Assembly (NCBI GenBank): GCA_035295745.1
Contig: DATGIL010000023.1
Location: 186,001 to 250,000, forward strand
Length of the DNA stretch: 64,000 nucleotides
Direction of reading: 5' to 3'
Origin: JAIQFL01 sp035295745
Lineage (GTDB): Bacteria > Acidobacteriota > Terriglobia > Bryobacterales > Bryobacteraceae
Part shown: one piece after another, positions 1-8,019 of the stretch
Layout: every line of letters begins with the position of its first letter
Numbering within the stretch: the first letter of the stretch is position 1
Notes under the pieces: model-generated
Told to the model about the DNA's origin: nothing
Seen by the model: the letters and a program-made list of their open reading frames with translations, nothing else
Databases searched by the model: none
Made by a program: the position numbers and the translations under genes

Positions 1-349
1 CCAGAAAAGTCAGGTCGATGTTGGCGGCGACGGGCTGTTCTTCTTCGCGTTTTCCCGCGGCTCGCCGGGAGAAGCAGCTACGCCGCGGCATGACGACTTC
101 GACGATGGCCTGTTCGGGCCCCACCACGCGCGCCGCCACCCAGTCGCCGGTGACCGGCATGGAGGCCCGGGTTTCGCTGCGATACCAGAGTGTGCCGGAG
201 GGTTCGGCATCGAACTCCCCCGAAGCGGTGTAGAGACGATATTGATCGCGTTGGGAAGTGGCCACGCGGGCCAGAGTCAGGCCTTGCGCGGCATAGGTTT
301 CGAAAGCGCCGAAAAGGACGGCATCGGCGCCGAGAGACTCCAAATTCAT
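1..349 (-). CDS. rsgA: Ribosome small-subunit-dependent GTPase RsgA, N-terminal part (runs off left edge)
   Basis: About 116 codons are visible, beginning at an ATG at 349 with a GGAG box about 10 nt upstream; the rest lies beyond position 1. The residues VTGDWVAARVV, then VVMPRRSCFSRRAAGK, then VAANIDLTFL are the hallmark of the RsgA/YjeQ N-terminal OB-fold and the entry to the circularly permuted GTPase domain. RsgA is a GTPase that acts late in 30S ribosomal subunit maturation in the cytoplasm. The GTPase motifs and the C-terminal zinc-binding domain cannot be checked here. No operon partner is visible, because upstream lie only repeats and transposon debris. Confidence 0.9.
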   Translation of the reverse strand, partial: MNLESLGADAVLFGAFETYAAQGLTLARVATSQRDQYRLYTASGEFDAEPSGTLWYRSETRASMPVTGDWVAARVVGPEQAIVEVVMPRRSCFSRRAAGKREEEQPVAANIDLTFL

Positions 350-514
350 GACTGTTCGCTCCAGAATGCTGATAACAGGGTTAGGAAAACGAGGGCCGCA
401 GATACAGGGATGTGCCGAATTCGGATAGAGACACAACACCCTTTGGGTGCGGGACCTCCGTCCGAACTGGCGCTAGCGGACAGTCATAGGCGTGTCGAAA
501 TAAGACTAACACAT

Positions 515-624
515 GCGAGCCGCGCGCGTAAGCAAGCGATCTCGATACGCGGGAAAGCGAGCCCGCGCTGCACTAGCCAGCGATCTCGATATGCGGGAAA
601 GCGAGCCGCGCGCGTAAGCAAGCG
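515..624. repeat. Dispersed repeat cluster A (about 2.5 tandem units)
   Basis: A 23-base word that starts CGAGCCGCGC and ends TAAGCAAGCG is found exactly at 516-538 and 602-624. Between them lie two copies of a GCGATCTCGATAYGCGGGAAA-type block (535-555 and 580-600) and a degenerate third copy of the word. The cluster sits just 3' of a transposase remnant, which reads through into it. The same 23-mer recurs at 6613, 21747 (reverse strand) and 56011. Confidence 0.85.
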
Positions 625-639
625 GAATAAAATGTGTTG

Positions 640-1050
640 CTACTTTGGAACGACGTTCCAAAAGGCAGGATATAAGCGTCGCTGAGTTCGATGTGAATTG
701 CCAATACCGATCGAAATCCTGGAAGGGATAGATGGCTCTGAGCTGGACGATGGCCTCGGCCATCTGCTCGGTCCAGCGCATGCCGGAGCGCCCCATGCGG
801 TCCTTGATGAGGTTCTTATACGCCCCTTCGACGGGACCACTGGCGATCGGCCAGCCGTTGGCGAGGTATTGGTGATAGCGCATTCGGGTGCGGTTCCGGT
901 AAAGGTAATCGGCGACTCCCTGCAGCGTTTTGCGTTTGGCTCCGGAGTAGCTGCGTTTGGTGATACTTTGACGGAGCCCCTTGACGACCTGGCTCACCTC
1001 GCCTGACAGGATTCGCAGGGTGCGGCCCAGGACCCAGAGATGCGGATCAA
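640..1050 (-). pseudogene. ISKra4-family transposase, C-terminal remnant
   Basis: The reading frame gives WVLGRTLRILSGEVSQVVKG, then MRYHQYLANGWPIASGPVEG, then NLIKDRMGRSGMRWTEQMAE and FDRYWQF, the typical C-terminal half of ISKra4-family transposases. Near 700 the frame shifts: the natural end continues in another frame as HRTQRRLYPAFWNVVPK and stops at 640. The original frame runs on into repeat cluster A. The N-terminal half is missing and replaced by an unrelated IS4-type head. It is dead, and no terminal inverted repeats were identified. Confidence 0.8.
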
Positions 1051-1352
1051 GACCTGGGCGAAGTCGGCAAAGAATGCGGCAGTCACGCGACTCGCTGGCG
1101 TCGGCCAGAGTGATCCGTGCCACCTTGCTGCGTTATTCCGAGATGGCACAGTTTGCCAGTGACGGATCGGAGACAGGCCTCGATGTCTCGCAGACTTTCC
1201 GATAGGTCAGTAGAACAAAGGCCATCGTCAAGTACTGGTCCCAATGAGAGAACGTCCTGGACTGCGAATTATCGTAGCGCGCCACACTTCTGGAACTCCT
1301 GGTGGGGAAGATGGGAGATTAGCTCCGAGAAAATGAAACGGCATTGTACATC
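1051..1352 (-). pseudogene. IS4-family (DUF4372) transposase, N-terminal remnant
   Basis: Reverse-strand translation gives FSELISHLPHQEFQKCGARY, then SRTFSHWDQYLTMAFVLLTY, the DUF4372 head of IS4-family transposases. The family pattern then continues in two other frames, as SLRDIEACLRSVTGKLCHLG and ARITLADASESRDCRI. At least two frameshifts are therefore present near 1200 and 1125. Around 1040-1060 the sequence turns into the ISKra4 tail. The normal DUF4372 partner domain, a DDE nuclease, is absent. No intact start codon: the expected position reads GAT-GTA rather than ATG. Confidence 0.7.
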
Positions 1353-1554
1353 CCCCATTGTTGCGGAGTGGTGCAAAGTGCAACGAAAAGCCCTGAATTC
1401 CGCACGTCGTGATTCAAATCGTTCCCGGCCAAAAATCCGCTAGGTGACTGTGCATTAAGCACTTATCGATCTTCGCAAAGTACTCTACCGGACACTATTG
1501 TTAATTAGACATTCATACTAGATTCCGTCTTCCTGGCAGCGGCAGGAACGCGAT

Positions 1555-1959
1555 ATGCTGTACACAATGCGTAAAGCTGCGATTCTTATGTCCGCTCTTG
1601 CTTTCGGTGCGTTCGGGCTCTTTGCTCAGGACGAGCTCGCTACCTACCAGACATCGATGAGAGCAGCAGCCGCCGCTGCCAACGATGCGATGCGCGGCGC
1701 ATTGACTGCCAGCGATACCGCCACCGTTTCAGCCAAAGCCAAAGACATGTCGGCCGCGTTTGACACGATCGCCGCTTTCTGGAAGACAAAGGGCAAAGAC
1801 GATGCCGTGAAGTTCGCCGAGGCCGCCAGCGCCGCCGGGAAGGCTGCGGCAGCAGCCACCACGATTGATGACCAGAAGGCCGCGATGGGTCAGGCTGGTG
1901 CAAGCTGCTTGGCCTGCCACTCGTTGTATCGCGACGGCAACAAGTTCAAAGGTCTCTGA
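1555..1959 (+). CDS. Secreted cytochrome c (class II / c-prime-like)
   Basis: A 134-residue protein with a signal peptide (basic MRKAA, hydrophobic ILMSALAFGAFGLF, cleavage after FAQ) and an alanine-rich helical body. The CLACH haem-attachment motif lies close to the C-terminus, as in four-helix class II cytochromes (cytochrome c'). It is probably a periplasmic electron carrier or gas-binding haem protein; the partner is unknown. The ATG at 1555 has an AGGAAC box 5 nt upstream. An in-frame ATG at 1567 would give a shorter signal peptide and has no visible ribosome site. It is a single gene, flanked by transposon debris and a convergent gene. Confidence 0.75.
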   Translation: MLYTMRKAAILMSALAFGAFGLFAQDELATYQTSMRAAAAAANDAMRGALTASDTATVSAKAKDMSAAFDTIAAFWKTKGKDDAVKFAEAASAAGKAAAAATTIDDQKAAMGQAGASCLACHSLYRDGNKFKGL

Positions 1960-2097
1960 ATTTCCTGACCGCAAAAACCGGGGTTATTCCCATATCCCGG
2001 CACTAAGCCACTACCACCCCGCTTGCCTCAGCCTAAACGCATGATTCTGCTCTGGTTGTCGTTCCCAAAGTACCCGCACCCAAATGAAATGCCGTCT

Positions 2098-3078
2098 TTA
2101 GCGGAAGGTATAGTTCAAGAGCGCACGTACGTTGAACAGTCCGTCGTTGGTGTCCGGCCCGCCTGGAGTGCGCTGCACCCAGAGCGGGGAATAGAACGCG
2201 TCCACCGTGAATGAGACTTGTTTCGAGAACAGATAACTGACGCCCGCGCTGCTGGAGAAGGTACCGCCGTGAGTCCAGAGGTGCGTCTGATCCAAGCCGG
2301 CTGTTACCGGTGCGTGCACCTGAAACGCGCCCGCGATGAAGTTGCCGCCAACTGCGGCATGCGGCACCACCTTGGGCATCTTAGGGATCCGATAGGCAAA
2401 TTGAAATTCGTTGCCGACGTAGCGAAGTGTAGCCTCGTCCGCGGACGGGCCCACACACCTTGCCGGATTGCCGGCACTCCCCGGGGCAAATGCGAGTGCA
2501 CTATCGGGGCAGGTAAATGCGCCTTTCACCGTGCCAAGCTGGCCATATCCACGCCAAGTGAAGCTCCATCGATCCCGTTCCACGATCGGCCGCTCCAGTC
2601 CAAAGGCGACCAGATGCGAGGTAACTCCGAAGACGTGGAACGGCGGCGGAGCAGCCACGATCGCCGTGAACTTATCGGGCAGTCCGATGCGTACCACGGC
2701 CCTCGCGAAGATCGGTGCCTTATTCAGATCCTCGGGAGCCGTCCCATTGAATCCGATCGTCCGCTGCCCGGTATCGAGGGAGGGGAGCCAGTCGGACTCG
2801 ATTCCGATAGAAATCGACCCGAAGTGGTGGTCTTCCGAGGAGACCGGCGGCGTAAGGCCGCTGAGCAACGAACTGGAGGCGAAATACTTCATCCCCCAGG
2901 CCTCGGGCCGGTCGAAGCCCGCATGATAGTTTCGATTGAAGACGGCCTGTGAGCCCATAGTCGCCCCACTACTGCCCGTGCCCCCATACTGCGCTAGCGC
3001 ATTGGTGGCGAAAAAGCTGGTCAGCGCCAGGATGCCCGCGCAACCTGCGAACGCCATTCTCCCATTCTGTTGGAACAT
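2098..3078 (-). CDS. Outer-membrane beta-barrel-like secreted protein
   Basis: From the ATG at 3078, which has a perfect GGAGGA box, the protein is 326 residues; an upstream in-frame start would overlap the preceding gene and lacks such a site. It has a signal peptide (MAFAGCAGILALTSFF, cleavage near ALAQ). Alternating polar/hydrophobic strands rich in aromatic and glycine residues end in LLNYTFR, a C-terminal aromatic typical of outer-membrane barrels. The exact family is not recognised. It lies 28 bp after the YceI gene, so the two are probably co-transcribed. Substrate unknown. Confidence 0.6.
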   Translation of the reverse strand: MFQQNGRMAFAGCAGILALTSFFATNALAQYGGTGSSGATMGSQAVFNRNYHAGFDRPEAWGMKYFASSSLLSGLTPPVSSEDHHFGSISIGIESDWLPSLDTGQRTIGFNGTAPEDLNKAPIFARAVVRIGLPDKFTAIVAAPPPFHVFGVTSHLVAFGLERPIVERDRWSFTWRGYGQLGTVKGAFTCPDSALAFAPGSAGNPARCVGPSADEATLRYVGNEFQFAYRIPKMPKVVPHAAVGGNFIAGAFQVHAPVTAGLDQTHLWTHGGTFSSSAGVSYLFSKQVSFTVDAFYSPLWVQRTPGGPDTNDGLFNVRALLNYTFR

Positions 3079-3106
3079 AAAATTCCTCCAAGAGCGCGTC
3101 CCCCGG

Positions 3107-3679
3107 TCAACGCGCCAGTTGTATGTCAAACTCGATTCGGATTTCGTCCTTCACCCGAACCGTACCCCCGGCCGCCTTAATCGGCTTGATTCCGAAATCT
3201 GAAAGCTTGAGCCGTGACGAGCCCGTGTAGTGGCCACTGGCTTCCCGCACTTCCACCGTCACGTGGCTGCTTTGACCGTGCAATTTCAGGTCGCCCTGCA
3301 CCTTCCAGGTGCCTTCGCCTCCCGCGTCCACGCTGGTGGATCGAAAGACGATCTCCGCAAACTTCTGCGCGTCGAGGACCTCCGGTCCCACCATGTTGGC
3401 CTGAACCTGATCGCGATCCTTTTCAGGGCCGTTGGGATCGCGCACCTTCATGTCCGCGGCGCGAACGCGGAACTCCACTTGTTTGGCATTGGCGTCGACA
3501 GTTCCGCTCGCGATGGGTGCTGAAATCTCGTGATCGTGACCCAGCGCGGAGAGCATGCCGGACTTGAAGACCCGCACAGTCATCGTGGATTTGTCCGTGT
3601 CGATCGCGCGCGGTTGCGCTTGTGCGGCGCAAGCGAGGCACGCCACGCACGCTGCCAGATACCATGCACTTACTTTCAC
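3107..3679 (-). CDS. YceI-family periplasmic lipid-binding protein
   Basis: The GTG at 3679 has AAGGAG 8 nt upstream and is preferred to the longer start at 3700. The product is 190 residues with a signal peptide ending near AQAQP. The body shows YceI features: IDTDKSTMTVRVFKSG, GHDHE, and the closing DFGIKPIKAAGGTVRVKDEI segment. YceI proteins are lipocalin-like and bind polyisoprenoids in the periplasm. It is the intact member of a duplicated pair: a decayed copy lies at 4778-5110 and also begins GTG-AAA-GTA. It is likely in an operon with the barrel protein downstream. Confidence 0.85.
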   Translation of the reverse strand: MKVSAWYLAACVACLACAAQAQPRAIDTDKSTMTVRVFKSGMLSALGHDHEISAPIASGTVDANAKQVEFRVRAADMKVRDPNGPEKDRDQVQANMVGPEVLDAQKFAEIVFRSTSVDAGGEGTWKVQGDLKLHGQSSHVTVEVREASGHYTGSSRLKLSDFGIKPIKAAGGTVRVKDEIRIEFDIQLAR

Positions 3680-3818
3680 TTGGACACTCCTTGAAACCAC
3701 TGACTAACTGAACTCAGATTACACGAGGGCCGTATCGCACTTGGTGGACAAACTGTAAGAAACTTGTAAATCGGTATTGCTCTGTCTGAAATGGCACCGA
3801 GCTTATGTCCGCTTACTC

Positions 3819-4781
3819 CTACGGTGCGGTTAGGAAGTGTGAGTAGTCCACCATATGCGCGACGAGGCCATTAACAGGTGTGTTCTTCGAGTAACCAGCA
3901 ATCAGTTGTTTCTGATACTCTCCCTGGAAGAAGTCGAACAATCCCGGGCGGTCGCCGACAATCTCCAGGTCGGAGTCGTTCATAGTCAGCTTGCCGAAGC
4001 GCAGGACGCCGCCGCGATGGTAAATGTAGGCCGCCGTGCGCAATGGGGGAGTGAGGGCCGGCAAATGGCGGCCTGAGTCGAAGGTTTGTACGATCTTCCC
4101 GCCTTCAATGCGCACACGCGTGACTCGTCCGGAAAGGTGGGGAGGCGGTGTGAGCGCCTGGGGGCTCAGTATGATGTCGTCGCCCACGACCGTCATTCCG
4201 CGTGCTTCGTTCTGGTTGATCAATTTGGAAAGGTCTTCACCGAGTAGGTGCAACAAGCCCTTTACAGGCACTTTGCCGGCTTTGATCTTGTCCGCGTGCA
4301 GTCGGATCTTGCCGTCATCGGTGGCGGATGGCGACCCTTCGATTTCGAACGGCAAGTCCACGCCTTTATGAATCACACCCTTCTGGATGAGGCGATTGCC
4401 TTCGATGGTGATGGCGAGTTTTTTGATCGGTGAGCCCTCATAGGCCAATACGTAATTGTTCATCAACCCGCTCAGCGACGCGGGTGTAATCGCGACTTCC
4501 GCGGTGTCGATCGCCACACTGAACGAGGCGCTGTCGTCGAACGTAACCGGCACCTCCGGTTTCGTCCTCTCCAGTTTGCCTCGGAGCGAGCGGACTTCTA
4601 GCGAGATTTCGCGCGCGACCCGGAAGTTGACGTTGCGCATTTGGAACTCGACCGCTTCGGCGTGACCCGCGGCCGGTTCCATTGCTGCCTTTTTATCTTG
4701 CGAGGGTGCCACCCGCGTTCCTAAAAAGCAGAACGCGATCAGAAGCGTGGTGAGGATCTTCACTCCCGGTCGAAGCGTCAT
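3819..4781 (-). CDS. Secreted protein of unknown function
   Basis: 320 residues with an N-terminal signal/anchor (LTTLLIAFCFLGTRVA). The body is beta-rich, with repeated patterns such as FSVAIDTAEVAITPASLSGL and KIKAGKVPVKGLLHLLGEDL that resemble lipid-transfer-like or AsmA/DUF2993-like folds, but I do not recognise the family with confidence. The C-terminus GLVAHMVDYSHF is repeated in degenerate form at 5253-5290. Its ATG overlaps the stop of the decayed YceI copy upstream (ATGA), and YceI follows 119 bp downstream. A role with YceI in envelope lipid handling is inference. Confidence 0.6.
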   Translation of the reverse strand: MTLRPGVKILTTLLIAFCFLGTRVAPSQDKKAAMEPAAGHAEAVEFQMRNVNFRVAREISLEVRSLRGKLERTKPEVPVTFDDSASFSVAIDTAEVAITPASLSGLMNNYVLAYEGSPIKKLAITIEGNRLIQKGVIHKGVDLPFEIEGSPSATDDGKIRLHADKIKAGKVPVKGLLHLLGEDLSKLINQNEARGMTVVGDDIILSPQALTPPPHLSGRVTRVRIEGGKIVQTFDSGRHLPALTPPLRTAAYIYHRGGVLRFGKLTMNDSDLEIVGDRPGLFDFFQGEYQKQLIAGYSKNTPVNGLVAHMVDYSHFLTAP

Positions 4782-5110
4782 AGATTACCGCCTACCGTCA
4801 CGCGGTTGCCGTGACATGCAATTTCAGATCGTCCCGCCGCCTCCAGGAGCGTTCGCCTGCCGCTTCCCCGGTGCCGGAACGGAAGGCAAATCATAGGAAA
4901 CTTCTCCGCGTCACGTACGCGGAACTCCACCTGTCTGGCAGTGGCTGCCGCGCCGAATTCATGCCCCTTGTCCAGAGTCGAGAGCATGACGGACTTGAAG
5001 ACACGCACGCTCATCGAGGATTTGTCTTTGTCTATCCTTCGCGGCCCCGGCAGAGCGGTGCAGGCTAGACATGAAACGCACACCGCCGGATACCAGGCTC
5101 TTACTTTCAC
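4778..5110 (-). pseudogene. Decayed YceI-family duplicate
   Basis: It starts GTG-AAA-GTA like the intact YceI gene. The N-terminus parallels it closely (WYPAVCVSCLACTA, DKDKSSMSVRVFKSVMLSTL, RQVEFRVRDA). About 30 residues of the middle are then deleted. After EKF the frame is scrambled, and the reading frame ends at 110 codons against 190 in the intact copy. The HDHE motif has become DKGHE. The stop overlaps the next gene's start. It is a non-functional copy from a tandem duplication covering roughly 3107-5546. Confidence 0.75.
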
Positions 5111-5252
5111 GCGGCAACTCCTGGAAGTGCGACTGACTAACTGAACCTATGGTTACACGACTTGCGGGATCTCGAGGGTAGCAAAGACTCTAACAGATTG
5201 TAAATTGATACTGCGGTGTCCGAAATATCACGGAAGTCTACCTCCCGCCACG

Positions 5253-5546
5253 CTATTCGGGACGGAAGTGTGAGTAGTCCACGATATGTGCGACCAAGCC
5301 CATTGCCGTCGTCTTTACCGGGTCGGTAGGCCTGTGAAATTTGGCGTTGAGGTGCCTTTTCAACCAGCCGTCGGATGGAGTTCCTGGACCCGGGGTGACG
5401 ATCACCGGCAGCGATTGCGGCGGAGTTGCGAGCGCGGGCCGGTTCAGCGAGATTCGAGGGGAACCCTGGGGGGGTGCGTAGTCCGGAAAGTGAAGACTTG
5501 GCATCAAACCGCAAACCATGGCCACCGGCCAAAAGACCCCTTCCAT
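5253..5546 (-). pseudogene. Decayed 3' end of a duplicate of the 3819-4781 gene
   Basis: The frame ends with GLVAHIVDYSHF, matching GLVAHMVDYSHF at the C-terminus of the intact secreted protein. The surrounding DNA (for example GGAAGTGTGAGTAGTCCAC at 5263-5281 and at 3833-3851) is also near-identical. The upstream part of the frame is proline-rich and shows no further similarity, so only the 3' end is recognisable. The flanking spacer down to the decayed YceI copy resembles the spacer between the intact genes. Confidence 0.55.
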
Positions 5547-5765
5547 CGGACGGCTCCGTTCAGAACCTTAGAGACCTTTCTGCTTGAAAATAAGGCTCTT
5601 GGAACGTGGCATGGCGACCTTCACGGCACAGAAAGGCCGTAGAAAGTCCCAGCCGTAACGGGAGTCCGGATCCCCCTTACCCTACCCTGACTCGCAGAAC
5701 TACAAATTCATGCCCATATAGGTGCATACTTTGGACATCAAGAGAATCACCGAGGAGAAATCCAG

Positions 5766-5954
5766 ATGTCGCAGATCATCCGGGAGTTCATTCAAGAAGA
5801 ACGAAGTCAGGACATCCTTGGGAACGCTTTGTGGGTCGCCATGGCGGCAATCTTCGCCATCGGGTTGATCAGCGGTTTGGATGATGGACTGAGAGTGGTG
5901 TGGGGCAGTGGGTACGCCCGCTTGTCGGCTGCCTGCCTCGCCATGGGCTTCTGA
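5766..5954 (+). CDS. Small membrane protein, possibly Flp/Fap-type pilin-like
   Basis: 62 residues, ATG preceded by a strong GAGGAG box 7 nt upstream. The sequence FIQEERSQDILGNALWVAMA, followed by AIFAIGLISG, resembles the Flp pilin pattern (acidic stretch, GQDLIEYALL-like transition, then a single hydrophobic helix). The canonical Gly-Glu-Tyr around the prepilin cleavage site is replaced, so the assignment is uncertain. No tad/flp assembly genes are visible nearby. The C-terminal 15 residues look unstructured. It stands alone, converging on the haem-binding protein gene 3 bp away. Confidence 0.4.
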   Translation: MSQIIREFIQEERSQDILGNALWVAMAAIFAIGLISGLDDGLRVVWGSGYARLSAACLAMGF

Positions 5955-5957
5955 GAA

Positions 5958-6425
5958 CTAACGCGCGCTTTCCGCTATCAGGCGGGCCCGCTCCTGTTGG
6001 GTCCACGCAAACACGGCGGCGATGTCCGATGACGAAAGCTTCGCATTGTGGTGAATCAGGGTGTACTGCACCAGGGGCATGTCGCCGTCTTTCACCTGAT
6101 TGGCAATTTCGGAAAGGCTCCGCTCTTTCCGAACGAGAGGGTACCCACCCCATTGGGAGAAGTTGAGATGGCGGCGTCCTCCCTCCACATCGGAGTTGAT
6201 CAGCCACGAAACCGGCGCCACGTAACTGTACCAGGGGTAGTAGGTGTCTTCGGAATGGCAGTCGCCGCAGGACCGATGGAGTACCGCCAGCACCGCAGGT
6301 TCAATATGGGCGCCTTGCAGCCATGGGTCTCCGGCGCGCAAGGATGGGTTGGGGCGGCTCAGCAGTGAACACGTCCCAACCAGGCCCGCCAGAATCACCA
6401 GAATCAGTCCCAGACGCTTCCTCAC
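5958..6425 (-). CDS. Haem-binding domain protein (Haem_bd family)
   Basis: 155 residues with an N-terminal membrane anchor or signal (LGLILVILAGLVGTCSLL). It carries the family signature CGDCH, then YYPWYSYVAPVSWLINSDVE, GRRHLNFSQW and later MPLVQYTLIHHNAKLS. These small periplasmic mono-haem proteins bind c-type haem through CxxCH and are thought to take part in redox or respiration; the partner is unknown. It has no obvious operon partner, since upstream lies repeat cluster B. Confidence 0.85.
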   Translation of the reverse strand: MRKRLGLILVILAGLVGTCSLLSRPNPSLRAGDPWLQGAHIEPAVLAVLHRSCGDCHSEDTYYPWYSYVAPVSWLINSDVEGGRRHLNFSQWGGYPLVRKERSLSEIANQVKDGDMPLVQYTLIHHNAKLSSSDIAAVFAWTQQERARLIAESAR

Positions 6426-6455
6426 GTGCGTGGCTCGTAACTACCCGAAGTCGGC

Positions 6456-6669
6456 GGCTCGTAACCTACCCAAATACGTTTCGCGCGATACGTGTCCTTG
6501 CGAGCCGCGCCCGTAAGCAAGCGATGTGGGGCAGGAGCTCCCGGATTTTCACAGCTTCTCACGCTCGAGGCTCGTAACCTGCCCGGATCCGCTTGCGCGA
6601 TACGTGCGCTTGCGAGCCGCGCGCGTAAGCAAGCGATGTCCCCGATTTTTCACCGCTTCTCACTGTCAA
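6456..6669. repeat. Dispersed repeat cluster B (two tandem units of about 113 and 101 bp)
   Basis: Each unit begins GGCTCGTAACCT and ends in a CTTCTCAC-type block. Units run 6456-6568 and 6569-6669, and a third start (GGCTCG) follows at 6670. Each unit contains the 23-mer seen in cluster A: exact at 6613-6635, one mismatch at 6501-6523. It lies between two minus-strand genes and contains no convincing reading frame. Confidence 0.85.
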
Positions 6670-6698
6670 GGCTCGATAAGGTCTCTGCGGCGGCCACT

Positions 6699-7964
6699 TT
6701 AGTGCTGTGCCGGCATTTCCGCTAGTGTTTTGCGAGCATTAGCGGCTTGCACCAGATCGAATCGCGGATTCAATGCCAGAGCGCTTTCGAGTAGCTTACG
6801 GGCGGCTTCCGGGTTTCCGGCGGAGTTCTCGATGATGCCGGCATGGTATAGCAGCAACGGCTCCTTCGCGCCCGTCTTGAGTGCTTCCTGCGATGCCTTA
6901 CGCGCCTCTTCCATGTGGCCTCGCTTGAACTGGACCCAGGAGAAGGCGTCCCAGGTGTAGATATCGTGGCGCAGTTCCAGATCGGCTTCGGCCAGCGACT
7001 GGGCGCGCTCCAGATTCCGCCCCTGGTTGGCATAAATCAACGCCAAAGTACGATTGGCCTTCTGCCCCACCGCCTCCTCGAGACGCGCGATCATGTCGAC
7101 GTTGGCATCCTGTTTCTTGGCCTCCGCAGTATTGCCCTCCGTCCGGTAGAGGTCTGACAAGGCGCCCGCGTATTGCGGGAGCGGGACGATGGCCTGCGCT
7201 TTGAGGTAGCTCTCGATGGCTTCGGGGTTCTTGCCGCGCGCGGCCAGAACGGCGCCCAGGCCGGCATGCGCCTGGTGCTGCCCGGGAAATGCAGCGATGG
7301 CCTCCCGGTAGGAGCGCTCCGCGTCGTCCAGTTTTCCCGACTTGAAGTACATCGAGCCCAGGTCGGCCAGGCACCATGCCTTGTTCTCGGGATAGGGGGC
7401 GCTCGCCTCCACGGCCTGGCCCATCGTGATGAGCGCGCCGGGGGCGTCGCCGGTAACGAACTTGTAGTACGCCAGCCGGTTCAGGCTGAATAGATTCGAT
7501 TTGATGGCCGCCATCTGGTTGTACGCTTTGGAAGCGTCATCATATTTGCCCAGTTCCATCAAGGCATCGCCGAGCGTACCCCAGTTCTGCGGGTCGGAGG
7601 GGAGCCATGTGGTCAGTTGCCGCGAGTAGTCGGCAGCTACGGCAAAATGATGCCGGGTCAGTTCGATGATATTGCGTAACCGCCACGCCTCATAATTCTT
7701 GGGCTGTTTTTCCAGTACCCGGTGCACCAGCGCATCGGATCGCTCCAGATACCCGGGATCGGCGGTTTCGCGGGTTTTCTGAATGTAGGCCGCCGCCAGC
7801 AGCGTCTGGGTCTGGATATTGGCGGGGTCGGCCTTGGCCCACCGCTGATAGATCTCGATCTGGTCGTCAGTACTCATGGTGGCCTTGGGGCTGCTGGCGA
7901 AGCGCAGGTCATCCGCCAAGGCGATGGAAGCAGTGAACGCGAAAAGTACGAAGAGGTAGCGCAT
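6699..7964 (-). CDS. Secreted tetratricopeptide-repeat protein
   Basis: 421 residues with a signal peptide (MRYLFVLFAFTASIALAD) and about eight TPR units through the body. Clear ones are DPQNWGTLGDALMELGKYDD and CLADLGSMYFKSGKLDDAER, followed by HQAHAGLGAVLAARGKNPEA. GGAG lies 6 nt before the ATG. TPR arrays are protein-interaction scaffolds; no catalytic domain is seen. It lies 55 bp downstream of the DUF4331 gene on the same strand and is probably co-transcribed with it, a pairing I recall from other genomes. Confidence 0.85.
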   Translation of the reverse strand: MRYLFVLFAFTASIALADDLRFASSPKATMSTDDQIEIYQRWAKADPANIQTQTLLAAAYIQKTRETADPGYLERSDALVHRVLEKQPKNYEAWRLRNIIELTRHHFAVAADYSRQLTTWLPSDPQNWGTLGDALMELGKYDDASKAYNQMAAIKSNLFSLNRLAYYKFVTGDAPGALITMGQAVEASAPYPENKAWCLADLGSMYFKSGKLDDAERSYREAIAAFPGQHQAHAGLGAVLAARGKNPEAIESYLKAQAIVPLPQYAGALSDLYRTEGNTAEAKKQDANVDMIARLEEAVGQKANRTLALIYANQGRNLERAQSLAEADLELRHDIYTWDAFSWVQFKRGHMEEARKASQEALKTGAKEPLLLYHAGIIENSAGNPEAARKLLESALALNPRFDLVQAANARKTLAEMPAQH

Positions 7965-8019
7965 GCAGAACTCCGATCGGGGCCGGATGTGTTCTCCGGC
8001 CCCTTGGGGATTAAGGCTT

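Noticed and set aside
437..449. CACCC-TTT-GGGTG hairpin as a terminator
   Set aside because: Stem of only 5 bp, no T-run, and no gene ends there.
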